Part shown: one piece after another, positions 30,143-40,174 of the stretch | Layout of the letters: each line of letters starts with the position of its first letter | How positions within the stretch are numbered: position 1 is the first letter of the stretch | NCBI GenBank assembly: GCA_028716525.1 | Contig: JAQUPQ010000004.1 | Location: 1 to 64,000 of the forward strand | Reading direction: 5' to 3' | Length of the DNA stretch: 64,000 nt | Source of the DNA: Terriglobia bacterium | Lineage (GTDB): Bacteria > Acidobacteriota > Terriglobia > JAIQFV01 | The notes under the pieces: generated by a model | The model's input: only the letters and a program-made list of their open reading frames with translations | What the model was told of the DNA's origin: nothing | Databases searched by the model: none | Translations under genes and position numbers: made by a program

Positions 30143-31372
30143 ATGGAAACCCTCGCCGCTTCTCGACCAGGTGCAGTCATGAAATTGGAAGACAAACTTT
30201 CAAAACGAACACAGCGCATCAGCGTTTCCGCAACGCTCAACGTGTTGTCTGAGGCGGAAAAGCTGAAAGCCCGCGGCATCGAAATTTTTGATTTCGGCCC
30301 GGGCGAACCGGATTTCCCGACTCCCGAGAATGTGAAGGAAGCGGGCCTCCGTTCCATCCGGACGAATTTTACGAAATACACAGCCACCTCGGGCATCATG
30401 CCGCTTCGCGAAGCCATGGCGCGTCGCCACGCCCGGGACTTCGGCTCCCAGTACACAGCTCAAGAGACGATTGTGTCGGTGGGCGGCAAGCAGGCGCTCT
30501 TTAACGCCATCGCCTCACTGGTGGATCACGGCGATGAAGTCATTTTGCCGACACCGTTCTGGGTGACATTTCAGGACCTGGTGACCTTCTTCGGCGGAAC
30601 ACCGGTGTTTGTTCCCGCCACCGAAGAAAATGATTTTTGCCTGAAGGCCGCCGACATCGAACGCGCCATTACGCCGAAAACCAAACTGATCATCATTAAC
30701 TCACCGAATAATCCCAGCGGCGGTGTGGTGGACGATCAGGAATTCAGAAAAATCGCTCGGGTGGTGATTGATCGGGATCTTTTTCTGTTGAGCGATGAGG
30801 CTTATTCTCATTTTCTTTATGAAGGCCGAAAGCCGTTTTCCATTGCCAGTGTCGGAGAGGAATTGAAATCGCGCCTGGTCATCATTGGCACGCTCTCTAA
30901 AACCTATGCCATGACCGGCTGGCGCCTGGGCTACGGACTGGCGCCCACGGTGCTGATTCAGCAAATGCTCAAGATACAGAGCCATTCCACCTCCAATGCC
31001 GCCAGTATCTCCCAACAGGCCGCCTTGGAAGCGCTGAACGGACCCCAGGATTCCGTGACGCGCATGCTGGGAGAGTACACACGCCGGCGCGAGTATGTGC
31101 TGAATTTTTTAAAGACCATTCCCGGGTTACATTGCGCCCGGCCGTTGGGCGCGTTCTATGTATATCCCAACATCTCGGCGTTCTACGGTCGAAAGGGAAT
31201 TCAGAATTCCATGGATTTTGCCAAAGCGCTGTTGGATCAAGCGCGCATCGCTGTCGTGCCCGGGGAAGCGTTTGGGACGCGCGAGCATATTCGAATTTCA
31301 TACGCCACGTCGATGGAGACGCTCGAACGCGGGCTGGCCGTATTTAAGAAATTTATAGCGGATTTGGGTTAG
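30143..31372 (+). CDS. Pyridoxal-phosphate aminotransferase, class I (aspartate aminotransferase-like)
   Basis: DFGPGEPDFPTPENV, IINSPNNPSGGV, GTLSKTYAMTGWRLGYG; start chosen by SD GGAAGGAG. Confidence 0.92.
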   Translation: METLAASRPGAVMKLEDKLSKRTQRISVSATLNVLSEAEKLKARGIEIFDFGPGEPDFPTPENVKEAGLRSIRTNFTKYTATSGIMPLREAMARRHARDFGSQYTAQETIVSVGGKQALFNAIASLVDHGDEVILPTPFWVTFQDLVTFFGGTPVFVPATEENDFCLKAADIERAITPKTKLIIINSPNNPSGGVVDDQEFRKIARVVIDRDLFLLSDEAYSHFLYEGRKPFSIASVGEELKSRLVIIGTLSKTYAMTGWRLGYGLAPTVLIQQMLKIQSHSTSNAASISQQAALEALNGPQDSVTRMLGEYTRRREYVLNFLKTIPGLHCARPLGAFYVYPNISAFYGRKGIQNSMDFAKALLDQARIAVVPGEAFGTREHIRISYATSMETLERGLAVFKKFIADLG

Positions 31373-31520
31373 ATTTTTCGTCAGGCAGGTTCGACAGGCC
31401 GGGTTGCCCTGGGTCCGCACAATGCGTTCCTGAAACGACAGGGTCGGACTCCAGGTCGGGGTGAAATGGAGTTTGCCCCCATCGAATGCCCCATTTGTTT
31501 GGAAACAGAGAGAATTGTAA

Positions 31521-32597
31521 ATGATGTATGGAGTCATTTTGGCGGGTGGCCGCGGAACACGATTTTGGCCCAAGAGCCGTGCCGTCAAGCCCAAGCAACT
31601 TCAAAAGATCTTATCGTCGCGGACCCTGCTTCAAGAGACCCTGGATCGGATCTCCGGTCTTATTCCCCCACAAAACGTTTTTGTTTTGGGCAATAAGCTC
31701 TTGGCGCCGGAGATACGTGAGCAGTTACCTGATGTTCCCTCCTCACAGATTCTGGCTGAGCCGGTGGGCCACAACACCGCACCCTGTGTCGGGTTGGTTG
31801 CTCATCTGATCGCCCGGAGCGACCCCGAAGCCGTTCTTGCGGTTCTTCCTTCCGATCACCTCATCACAAAGAAGAATGAATTTTTGAATTGTCTGCGGGC
31901 GGCAGAGACCACCTCGCAGAAGAATGAAAACATCGTGGTGTTGGGGATTCCGCCCTCTCGTCCTGAGACGGGCTACGGTTATATTCATTTTGACCCGGCC
32001 GACGGTGAAAGCCTTTTGGGAACCCGCGTGTTCTCGGTGAAATCGTTTACGGAAAAACCGGACCGTGCGCGGGCCGAAGAGTACGTTGCTTCAAAACAGT
32101 ATTTTTGGAATGGCGGAATTTTTGTTTGGAAAGCATCCACAATTATTCATGCGGTTGAGCGATACCTCCCCAAAACCCATGCGGCTTTGAAAGAGATTGC
32201 GGCGGCCTGGGGGACGGAAGCGTTCGAATCGGCTTTGGAAAAAGGGTATCCGCTTACCGATGCCGTTTCACTGGATTACGGGATCATGGAAAAGGCTCCG
32301 CACCTGTTCTGCGTGCGTGCCGACATCGGATGGAACGATTTAGGGAGCTGGCAGGCCGTCTACGAGTTCTCGAAAAAAGATGCTCACGAGAATGCCTTGA
32401 GTGCCGATTGCTTGACGATTGATGCGACCGGCAATTTAGTCGAGGTTTCCGGTAAGACCGTGGCGCTGGTGGGCGTGAGTGATTTGGTGGTGGTCGAGAC
32501 TGAAGATGCCTTGTTGATTTGTGATCGCCAACGGTCTCAAGACGTGTCACGCCTCGTCAAAGAACTGGAAATCAGAAAAATGAAAAGTCTTCTGTAG
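31521..32597 (+). CDS. manC: Mannose-1-phosphate guanylyltransferase
   Basis: GVILAGGRGTRFWPKSRAVKPKQ, VLPSDHLI, PETGYGYIHF, VKSFTEKPDR, WNGGIFVWKAS. Confidence 0.93.
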   Translation: MMYGVILAGGRGTRFWPKSRAVKPKQLQKILSSRTLLQETLDRISGLIPPQNVFVLGNKLLAPEIREQLPDVPSSQILAEPVGHNTAPCVGLVAHLIARSDPEAVLAVLPSDHLITKKNEFLNCLRAAETTSQKNENIVVLGIPPSRPETGYGYIHFDPADGESLLGTRVFSVKSFTEKPDRARAEEYVASKQYFWNGGIFVWKASTIIHAVERYLPKTHAALKEIAAAWGTEAFESALEKGYPLTDAVSLDYGIMEKAPHLFCVRADIGWNDLGSWQAVYEFSKKDAHENALSADCLTIDATGNLVEVSGKTVALVGVSDLVVVETEDALLICDRQRSQDVSRLVKELEIRKMKSLL

Positions 32598-32630
32598 GAT
32601 GGAATTCCCGCAGATTTCGGGAAGGGAAAC

Positions 32631-34040
32631 ATGTCCGCAATTGTGTTTGGAACGGACGGCTGGCGGGGAGTGATTGGAGACGACTTTACTTTTGCCAACG
32701 TCCGTCGAGTTGTCCGGGCCATCGCCCGTTATGTGAATCAGACCACGCCCCGGAAGCCGGTGTTGACGGTGGGATACGACACCCGTTTTGGCTCTCCGGA
32801 GTTTGCCCGCGTCGCCGCGGAGACGCTCTCCCAGCAAGGAATTGAAGTGCTGCTGTCGAACGATTATGTCGCCAGCCCGATTCTTTCGTTTGCGGTGCGT
32901 CATTTTCGCACGGCCGGCGGCATCATGATCACCGCCAGCCACAATCCCGCCCACTGGAATGGAGTGAAATTCAAGGGAACCTACGGCGGTTCCGCCAATC
33001 CTGCCATCATCCGTTCCATCGAGAAGCTTTTGCCCGCTTCCGATCGGGAGACTGCCGGAGTTTCTTCTCGTCGACCGCAGGGAAAGATCCGCGTGATCGA
33101 TTTCAAGCGTCCTTATCGCGAACACCTGAAGCGGACCATCGATTTCAAGAAATTGAGAAATGCCCGGGTGCGCGTGATTGTGGATGCCATGTATGGCGCC
33201 GGGCGGGGAACCCTGCGCACCATTCTGAGTGATTTGGGAATTGTTTGCCAGGAGATCCGCGGCGAGATCAATCCTTCCTTCGGAGGGGTGCATCCGGAGC
33301 CCATTGAATCCAACCTCGCCGAGTTGCGCGCGGCTTTGCAACGCACTCAGTTTGACGTGGGATTCGCCAGTGACGGCGATGCCGATCGTATCGGGGCCAT
33401 GGATGGATCGGGGCTGTTCGTGGATTCCCACAAGATATTTTCGATGATACTGGAACACCTCGTTGCCACGCGTCAGATGAAAGGGGAGGTGGCGAAAACA
33501 TTTTCTTCGACCAAGATGATCGATCAAATATGCCGCCGCTTCTCCATCCCCATGCACGAAACACCCATCGGGTTTAAATACATTTGCGATTTAATGCTGA
33601 CCCGGAAGATTTTGATCGGTGGGGAAGAAAGCGGCGGTATCGGAGTGACGCGGCATCTGCCCGAACGCGACAGCGTTCTGTGCGCCTTGTTGATGCTTGA
33701 GATTATGATCACCCGGAAAAAAACGCTGCGCGAGGTGGTCAGCGACCTCATGAGGCAATATGGTTCGTTCTATTTCGACCGCTTGGACCTGCATTTGACC
33801 GAGGCCCAAAAACAGCGTGCCGTGCGACGCTTGACCCACCAACCCCCGCGCAAAATCTCCAACTACGCGGTGGCCCGACTGGAAAGATTGGATGGGTTTA
33901 AGTTTTTGTTCAGCGATACGGAATGGGTCCTGGTGCGTCCTTCGGGAACAGAACCCATCCTGCGCCTGTATTGTGAAGCCAGTTCTCCCCAAAAGGTCAA
34001 ACGCATCCTCACCGCCGCCAAGAACCTCGTGTCCGCTTGA
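32631..34040 (+). CDS. Phosphoglucomutase/phosphomannomutase family protein
   Basis: FGTDGWRGVI, ITASHNPAHWNGVKFK, FASDGDADRIGAMD, GGEESGGIGV, RPSGTEPILRLY. Confidence 0.93.
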   Translation: MSAIVFGTDGWRGVIGDDFTFANVRRVVRAIARYVNQTTPRKPVLTVGYDTRFGSPEFARVAAETLSQQGIEVLLSNDYVASPILSFAVRHFRTAGGIMITASHNPAHWNGVKFKGTYGGSANPAIIRSIEKLLPASDRETAGVSSRRPQGKIRVIDFKRPYREHLKRTIDFKKLRNARVRVIVDAMYGAGRGTLRTILSDLGIVCQEIRGEINPSFGGVHPEPIESNLAELRAALQRTQFDVGFASDGDADRIGAMDGSGLFVDSHKIFSMILEHLVATRQMKGEVAKTFSSTKMIDQICRRFSIPMHETPIGFKYICDLMLTRKILIGGEESGGIGVTRHLPERDSVLCALLMLEIMITRKKTLREVVSDLMRQYGSFYFDRLDLHLTEAQKQRAVRRLTHQPPRKISNYAVARLERLDGFKFLFSDTEWVLVRPSGTEPILRLYCEASSPQKVKRILTAAKNLVSA

Positions 34041-34112
34041 TCATCGAGAAAAACATAAGTGTGGCACACGGGATTGGCTCGGAGGTGAAGAAAAGTCCTG
34101 TGGAAAAACGGT

Positions 34113-35468
34113 CTAGCGCGACGAAGTGAGTTCGGCGGGTCGGCCCAGGAAATATCCCTGCCCATATTCCACACCCAGGCGTTTCAGGACTTGAAAATCC
34201 TCGCGATTTTCAATCCCCTCGGCGATGACCGTGGATTTGAGTTTGCGGCCGAGATTTAGGAAAGTGGAAATGATTTCCTGCTTGATGAGGTCGTAAGCCA
34301 CACGGCGGGTAATGGAGTTGGCGATTTTGATGTAATCCGGCTTGACTTCGGCGATGGATTCCAAATCGGCATATCCGGACCCCGCGTCATCCACCGCGAT
34401 CCGGATGCCGGCCTTGCGCAGAGGCTCAATGTCTTTTCGAAAGTCGTGATAGTTCTGGATGGCTTCCTTCTCCGTAATTTCCAAAACCAGGGAGGGCGCC
34501 ATCTTTTTCATCGCCGGTTCCTTGAGCCGTTTGGTGAAGACGGGATGTGAAATGAAATTTGAAGAAGTATTCAGAAAGATTCGTCCGGGAGGTTTCATTT
34601 GCACCAAGGCTTCCAACGCGGAGGCCTGGCAAATGGATTCCAACTCCATGAGAAGCGAATTGTCGCGGGCGGCTGCGAACATGGTGTCGGGACTCTCAAA
34701 GATGCTTCCCTCCGGCCCGCGCGAAAGTCCTTCAAACCCGACCCGCTGCTGTTTCGGTAGATGGAAGATCGGCTGGAATACGGTTCGAACCCGGCGATGG
34801 GTGATGATGTTGCGAAACTCCTGCTCCAGGGAGTTCTTCTCCTTGTTTTCGGCGCGGCTCACGGACCTGGAGGTCTCCTTGAAAGCCCGGTGTAACAGTC
34901 GGCTGATGCGGACCTGGGGATCCGGGTCGAGTTTCAAGGAGCTGTGATAAATGCCCAGCAAATCGATGACCGAGGCGCCGAACTTCTTGGAGAGCGCATC
35001 GTAAAGCAGATCCCGAAGCTGATGTCCGATCAATTCCAGAATCAGGTGAGGGGTTTCTGAAGCGACCTCGCTCAGGTTGACCAAAAAATAAAATCCGTCG
35101 ACGCCGTTGAAATGCAGTGACACCAAGCGATCGTGCCATTCCCCGGCGGCCGACCAATCGCGCAAGGCATAAGCCGAGGTGCGCAAGATCTCGTCGAACA
35201 GTTCCCACCCGTAGGCGCTCTCCAGTCCGCTGAACTTTCCGGTTTGGAGATAAACCAGGCCCAGGTGGGGATAGTGATCGAAGAGGAGATCATAGTCGGA
35301 GTGCAACACCGGGAGCAGGGGTAAGGCCGTCACGGGATCGATCAAGTCCTGACGCAGGCGCGATTCATCACGTTCCAGGTTGGTAAGAGTCGTGAGCACC
35401 GATGGGGTTTCAGGAGCCGATAAAGATGCGGGAGAACTCCGGCCTTTTCTCGCTGTGTTTTTTTTCAA
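34113..35468 (-). CDS. EAL-domain protein with degenerate N-terminal GGDEF domain (putative c-di-GMP phosphodiesterase or effector)
   Basis: FEGLSRGPEGS, VLEITEKEAI, IAVDDAGSGYADLESIAEVKPDYIKI, IAEGIENREDFQVLKRLGVEYGQGYFLGRPAE; GGDEF motif position degenerate. Confidence 0.88.
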   Translation of the reverse strand: MKKNTARKGRSSPASLSAPETPSVLTTLTNLERDESRLRQDLIDPVTALPLLPVLHSDYDLLFDHYPHLGLVYLQTGKFSGLESAYGWELFDEILRTSAYALRDWSAAGEWHDRLVSLHFNGVDGFYFLVNLSEVASETPHLILELIGHQLRDLLYDALSKKFGASVIDLLGIYHSSLKLDPDPQVRISRLLHRAFKETSRSVSRAENKEKNSLEQEFRNIITHRRVRTVFQPIFHLPKQQRVGFEGLSRGPEGSIFESPDTMFAAARDNSLLMELESICQASALEALVQMKPPGRIFLNTSSNFISHPVFTKRLKEPAMKKMAPSLVLEITEKEAIQNYHDFRKDIEPLRKAGIRIAVDDAGSGYADLESIAEVKPDYIKIANSITRRVAYDLIKQEIISTFLNLGRKLKSTVIAEGIENREDFQVLKRLGVEYGQGYFLGRPAELTSSR

Positions 35469-35482
35469 AGAGACTCCTCAAG

Positions 35483-35869
35483 TTAAAAAGACTGCACGGT
35501 TTGACCCATCAGCCGCTTCACCCGCAGTTTCAAATCCTGATTCCGAAAAGGTTTGGGAAGGAAATCGGTGGCGCCCACTTGCATGGCGGTAATTTTATCT
35601 TTGACCGATTGTTTGCCTGTCAACATCAGCACGGGAATGCCGGCGATCTCTTTCATCTGCCGGATGACGCGGCAGGCTTCCCATCCGCTCATGGGTTGCA
35701 TGAGCACATCCAAAATCACCAGGGCCGGGCGTTCTCTCAAGGCCAGGGAGACGCCGCTGGATCCGTCGGCGGCTTGAATTACGGAGTAGCCTTCGCGGGC
35801 CAGGACCTTGATAACGGCCTCGCGGACACCGGGTTCGTCGTCGACGATCAGAATCTTTTTATTGGCCAA
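35483..35869 (-). CDS. Single-domain response regulator (CheY-like)
   Basis: KILIVDDEPGVREAV, LVILDVLMQPMSG, VLMLTGK, DFLPKPF. Confidence 0.94.
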   Translation of the reverse strand: MANKKILIVDDEPGVREAVIKVLAREGYSVIQAADGSSGVSLALRERPALVILDVLMQPMSGWEACRVIRQMKEIAGIPVLMLTGKQSVKDKITAMQVGATDFLPKPFRNQDLKLRVKRLMGQTVQSF

Positions 35870-37280
35870 CCAGGCCTCCTTCCAAACGCGTGGGCAGCGC
35901 CACCGTCACCGTCGTCCCCCGTCCTTCCAGGCTGTCCAAATGAATGATGCCCTGATGTTGTTCGATGATTTTGCGCGCCAGATAGAGTCCCAACCCCGAC
36001 CCGGGGATGCCTTGTGTGCGCTCGGGGTCGAGGCGCTTGAATTTTTCGAAAGCCAAACTGATCGCTCGCGGCGACATGCCGATCCCGGAGTCGCTTATTT
36101 TTACCACGGCAAAGGGGTGCGAAGGAAGCACGGAAGTGGAGGAAGCGGAAAAAAATTCCAACGCCTCCCCCGGTCGGAGATCGACATGAACGCGGATGCC
36201 GCCCCCCGAGGGAGAGTATTTAATGGCATTTCCCAGAATATTGCTGAACGCTCGAACCAGCTTGGGCCGGTCGCCGTGGATCGGGATTTCCCGGCGGGCA
36301 CATTCAAAAACAAATTGGTGTTGATCGCTCAGGGAGCGGTGTTTCTCGACCAGCGATTGCATCAGCGACGCCAGGTTGAGAGGTTCAAAGGCGGTCGTTG
36401 AAGAGAATTTTCTTTCGTCCAGGATGGCGCCGAGGTTTTCCACCATCCCCGAGAGTTCGCCGACCTCTTCGTCGATTTTTGAAACAATTTCACCGGTGCT
36501 CTCCTGGCGATTGGGATCCATCAGAAGATCCGTGTAGGCCCGCAAGATGGTCAGAGGAGAACGTAATTCGTGCGAGATGATGGAAAGGCTTTCGGAATCT
36601 GAAGGCTCTTCGCGACCTTTCAAAACGACAGGTTTTTCGGCCAAAGGCTCCGGGGTGGCCTGAGTTTGGGTCACCGGGATGGTCTTCTCTTCCGGTTTTC
36701 GTCCACGCAACCACTGACCGACATACCCGATCAAATAAACGGAGATCAATCCTCCTGTCCGCACACCCAGCGCCGAAAGATCTTCCGGTTTCCAATGCCC
36801 CAGATCCACCGTCACGCCACCGGTGCTGTTCTGAACATTCTGAGGCGGGTGGAGAGTAAGAATAGAGGAGCACAATCCCAGCGCTGAAAAAACCAGGGTG
36901 ACGAGCAGCTGCACCCGCTCCGAGAAAAAAGCCGCCAGCAGTAACTCCACGAAGTAAAGAACCACGAGTTCGCTTTGGAATCCTCCGGTCAGGCGGACGA
37001 TCCAGGTGATAAAGACGATGTCAACGAAGATGGCGACGACGTCGTAGGTCGACCCCAGTTTTTTGGCCAAGGGAGTGAAAAATATGGCCAGATGCCACAC
37101 GGCGGCGGCCAGCAACACGATGTTCATGGAACGCACCGGCAGCGTATTCGGCGGATAGGCAACAGTGGCAAAGAGCAGCAGGATCACAAAAATTCCGAAC
37201 CATAAGGAACGGAATTTCCACTGCTCCTCACGGAGAGATGAGCCTCTCAAACAATCCTTCCCGGGGACACTTCGCCCCAT
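35859..37280 (-). CDS. Membrane sensor histidine kinase
   Basis: N-terminal TM segments, HisKA ISHELRSPLTILRAY, HATPase NAIKYSP...DSGIGMS...GSGLGLYLARKI; overlaps the response regulator by 11 bp. Confidence 0.93.
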   Translation of the reverse strand: MGRSVPGKDCLRGSSLREEQWKFRSLWFGIFVILLLFATVAYPPNTLPVRSMNIVLLAAAVWHLAIFFTPLAKKLGSTYDVVAIFVDIVFITWIVRLTGGFQSELVVLYFVELLLAAFFSERVQLLVTLVFSALGLCSSILTLHPPQNVQNSTGGVTVDLGHWKPEDLSALGVRTGGLISVYLIGYVGQWLRGRKPEEKTIPVTQTQATPEPLAEKPVVLKGREEPSDSESLSIISHELRSPLTILRAYTDLLMDPNRQESTGEIVSKIDEEVGELSGMVENLGAILDERKFSSTTAFEPLNLASLMQSLVEKHRSLSDQHQFVFECARREIPIHGDRPKLVRAFSNILGNAIKYSPSGGGIRVHVDLRPGEALEFFSASSTSVLPSHPFAVVKISDSGIGMSPRAISLAFEKFKRLDPERTQGIPGSGLGLYLARKIIEQHQGIIHLDSLEGRGTTVTVALPTRLEGGLVGQ

Positions 37281-37398
37281 TATGCACGGTTAGTTTGCGG
37301 GAACAGTATAACGAAAATATCACATGAGAATTCAATGTGTTAGGTTCCGTGGCGGGAAGATTTTGGGATCCCTCTTCCCTCTGGGAAGGGTAACAGAA

Positions 37399-40092
37399 TC
37401 AGTGTTTCATGATCGCCGGGGTGGAACGGCCTGCCGCCCCATAAAATAGGGCATTAAACAGCAGCTTAAATGATCCGTCGGTCCAAGCCCGGAACTGGGT
37501 CCGAAAGCCCATCAAGATAATTTTGCCTTTTCCGTATTGAAGTTCCACGACGGCCGCTTTCCCGGCGACGTGTTGCGGCCCAATCAGCCAGCCGCTTTGA
37601 AAGGGCTCCTGATCGCTGTATCGAGCTACAACTTTGCCCAGGCGGGTTTCAAAAGCCCGGCTGTTATCAAACATGGCGCTGAAATTCCGGGACATGCCAT
37701 AAGCGATGGGATGGGTAATGTCAGCTTCTCCCGAAAGAAGCGTTCCGGGGCAGTAGAATTCCGAGCTCTTTAAACCCTGGAGGACATTGGTCACTGCAAT
37801 ACCCATTTTTTGAATGACAAAGTCACTGGCGGAATCCAGCGCAATGAGAGTCCCTCCGTTCGAAACAAATGTTCGAAGCTGGCTGGTCCCGGAGTCGCCC
37901 ATCCCTCCCACATATTGATCCGGATAAGAGCGGGCGCGATTTCCGTCAAGAATGTTTTGGGCCGATTGCTGAGGCAGAACGAGGACATCAAATCGGGAAT
38001 TCAAATTCCCTTGACGGACGTCGGTGTCTACGACCGTTTGGTAGGGGACTTGAAATTTATCGAATAGAAATCGCGTCCAGCCTTCATCCATCGACGGCAC
38101 CCAGCTTTTGTAAAGTCCCACCCGGGGAGTTTTCAATTCCAAAACCTCCGATTTTTGGGTCTTGGGGAGGGCGTAAATCGTCAATGAAAGATCGCGCGAC
38201 ACTGCCTCAAGATCTTGTACGAGTTTCTTCGATTGCTTGCCCGGCACCGGTGGAATAAAGACGGCGCCGGGTTGAAAAGTTTGACCGTCAATCTTTGTTT
38301 CGGTTTTTATCCAAGAAATCGTATATCCCAGCTTTTGGAGGCGGTTCATCGCAATAAGGCTATTGTTGGTTTCGTGGCCGAACACAAAGCCATACTTGCC
38401 GGTTTTTCCTTTCGTCCAAACAATTCGTCCCGGCGGTGGCGCCTCCTGGGTGATTTCCGATAAGGGAACGCTGAAGGGCGAATCCACTGCTTCGGCTTGA
38501 ACCCCCATCATGAGAGGCAGGGTCCAGCCGGTGACGTCGTAAGGGCGTTCCGGCACGTTGTTGGGGCCAACGTGTCGATCGGGATAATGTTGACGCTCGA
38601 ATAGCGTTTTCACAAGTCGTCCATAAGGCTGATTGAGCGGAATGATGTAAGACCCGGCGTCAAAACTTTTTCCATCGACGCCGAATTTTCCGGGAGCCAC
38701 AAACACTTCGACCCCCTGAGCAGTGAGGAGATTAACCAAATTGACGGCTGTCGGCCTGTCATGTTGTCGGGAGGGAATGACATAGGCATAGGGGTGGCCG
38801 GCAGCACCTTCTTCAACCGTGTTCTTGGTGACGCGATAAAAGTTTTTCAGAAAATATTCTTTTTCATTGGCGGCAGCCCGGAGCAGGCCCTGCGCCGCGA
38901 TCATTTCATAGTCCACGATGTCGCGGAGGCGCCACGGGCCTCCCGGCCAGGGAGTGGGGAAGTTGAATGTATTCTCGAGAAAATTGCGGGGATCTCGAAG
39001 GACTGTGCCGCCGAATGTTTCTCCGGGTCCGCGACCCGACAATTGCTCCGGGGTGACGTCGATAGGTGTCGCAAGCCGGGCGCTGGCCGCTTCGGTCAGC
39101 ATACCCACGGAATTGTGATACCACGGTGTGATGCGGTTGCCCCCGACCCACCAGGCATCAAATCGGTCCATCGTAATGACGCCCGGCTTTTGCCGGGCCG
39201 CCAATGCGCCCGTCATGTATCCACCAAGCGTGAACAGCTCCCGAATGATAAGGGGATCGATGTTGGGATTGGTGGGGTCCGAATACGGCGGAACGAAGAG
39301 GCGCGGGCCGAATGAGCCCATCTGATGAACGTCCCAATAAATGGCCGGATGCCAATCCTTCCAAAGCGCTTTTGTGACCATCTGGGTTTCTATCTGGGTG
39401 AGCTTGAAAAAATCACGATTGTCGTCGTGGCCGACGTATTTGTTGTACAGGAAAGGCGGTGCGGTGCCCTCGAACGGTGTCCCCAGTTGTTGTTTGTACC
39501 AATCCGCGACGATCTGTATGCCGTCGGGATTGGTGGAAGGAAACAGCACGATGATTACGTTGTCGAGAATTTCCTGGGCGTGAGGGAAGACGCCGCTGGC
39601 CAGGTCGAAGGCCAGCTGCATGGACATCTGCGAAGCGGCGATTTCAGTGGAATGGATGGAGCAGGAAATACCAATAAAGATCTTCCCCTCGCGAGCCAGG
39701 CGGTCCGCTTCTGCCTCGCTCACGCGGCGCGAATCTGCGAGCTGCGATTCAATGTCCTGGTAACGTTGCATATTGGCGAGATTACTCTCCGAGCTGATAA
39801 GAACCTGCAGAAAGGGCCGTCCCATCGTGGTCTTTCCCGGTTCCATTACCCGAACCCGGCCGCTTTCGCCCGCCAGCTTTTGAAAGTAACCCACAATTTG
39901 ATTCCAATCGGCAATGTGGCGATTCTCACCCGGTGCAAACCCCAGATACGATTGAGGGGAAGTAATCGCGGCCAAGCCCGAAGCGTTGACCGGAAAAATA
40001 AAAGCGAGGAACAATAAGCATCGAATGAAGGTCGGTTTATGGATGCGGCGCATCGGTCTTCTCCAGCAAGAAATGTGGTAGGATAGTAACAA
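37399..40092 (-). CDS. Secreted M14-family metallocarboxypeptidase
   Basis: N-terminal signal-like segment; MGRPFLQVLISS, GISCSIHSTEIAASQ, FPSTNPDGIQIVADWY, YWDVHQMG. Confidence 0.88.
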   Translation of the reverse strand: MLLSYHISCWRRPMRRIHKPTFIRCLLFLAFIFPVNASGLAAITSPQSYLGFAPGENRHIADWNQIVGYFQKLAGESGRVRVMEPGKTTMGRPFLQVLISSESNLANMQRYQDIESQLADSRRVSEAEADRLAREGKIFIGISCSIHSTEIAASQMSMQLAFDLASGVFPHAQEILDNVIIVLFPSTNPDGIQIVADWYKQQLGTPFEGTAPPFLYNKYVGHDDNRDFFKLTQIETQMVTKALWKDWHPAIYWDVHQMGSFGPRLFVPPYSDPTNPNIDPLIIRELFTLGGYMTGALAARQKPGVITMDRFDAWWVGGNRITPWYHNSVGMLTEAASARLATPIDVTPEQLSGRGPGETFGGTVLRDPRNFLENTFNFPTPWPGGPWRLRDIVDYEMIAAQGLLRAAANEKEYFLKNFYRVTKNTVEEGAAGHPYAYVIPSRQHDRPTAVNLVNLLTAQGVEVFVAPGKFGVDGKSFDAGSYIIPLNQPYGRLVKTLFERQHYPDRHVGPNNVPERPYDVTGWTLPLMMGVQAEAVDSPFSVPLSEITQEAPPPGRIVWTKGKTGKYGFVFGHETNNSLIAMNRLQKLGYTISWIKTETKIDGQTFQPGAVFIPPVPGKQSKKLVQDLEAVSRDLSLTIYALPKTQKSEVLELKTPRVGLYKSWVPSMDEGWTRFLFDKFQVPYQTVVDTDVRQGNLNSRFDVLVLPQQSAQNILDGNRARSYPDQYVGGMGDSGTSQLRTFVSNGGTLIALDSASDFVIQKMGIAVTNVLQGLKSSEFYCPGTLLSGEADITHPIAYGMSRNFSAMFDNSRAFETRLGKVVARYSDQEPFQSGWLIGPQHVAGKAAVVELQYGKGKIILMGFRTQFRAWTDGSFKLLFNALFYGAAGRSTPAIMKH

Positions 40093-40174
40093 ATTTACTC
40101 GGAAGGCTTCAAAGAGTTCAGTACCGGCTCGACCTGTAGCAACGCTCCACGATTCTAAAACCCAGGTAAACGCA

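Noticed and set aside
31298-31604. Minus-strand ORFs in the gap between the aminotransferase and manC genes
   Set aside because: No homology recognised, and they overlap well-supported genes on the other strand.
37321-37339. CACAT-N9-ATGTG inverted repeat upstream of the histidine kinase
   Set aside because: Only 5-bp arms; plausible by chance and promoter spacing nearby is poor.
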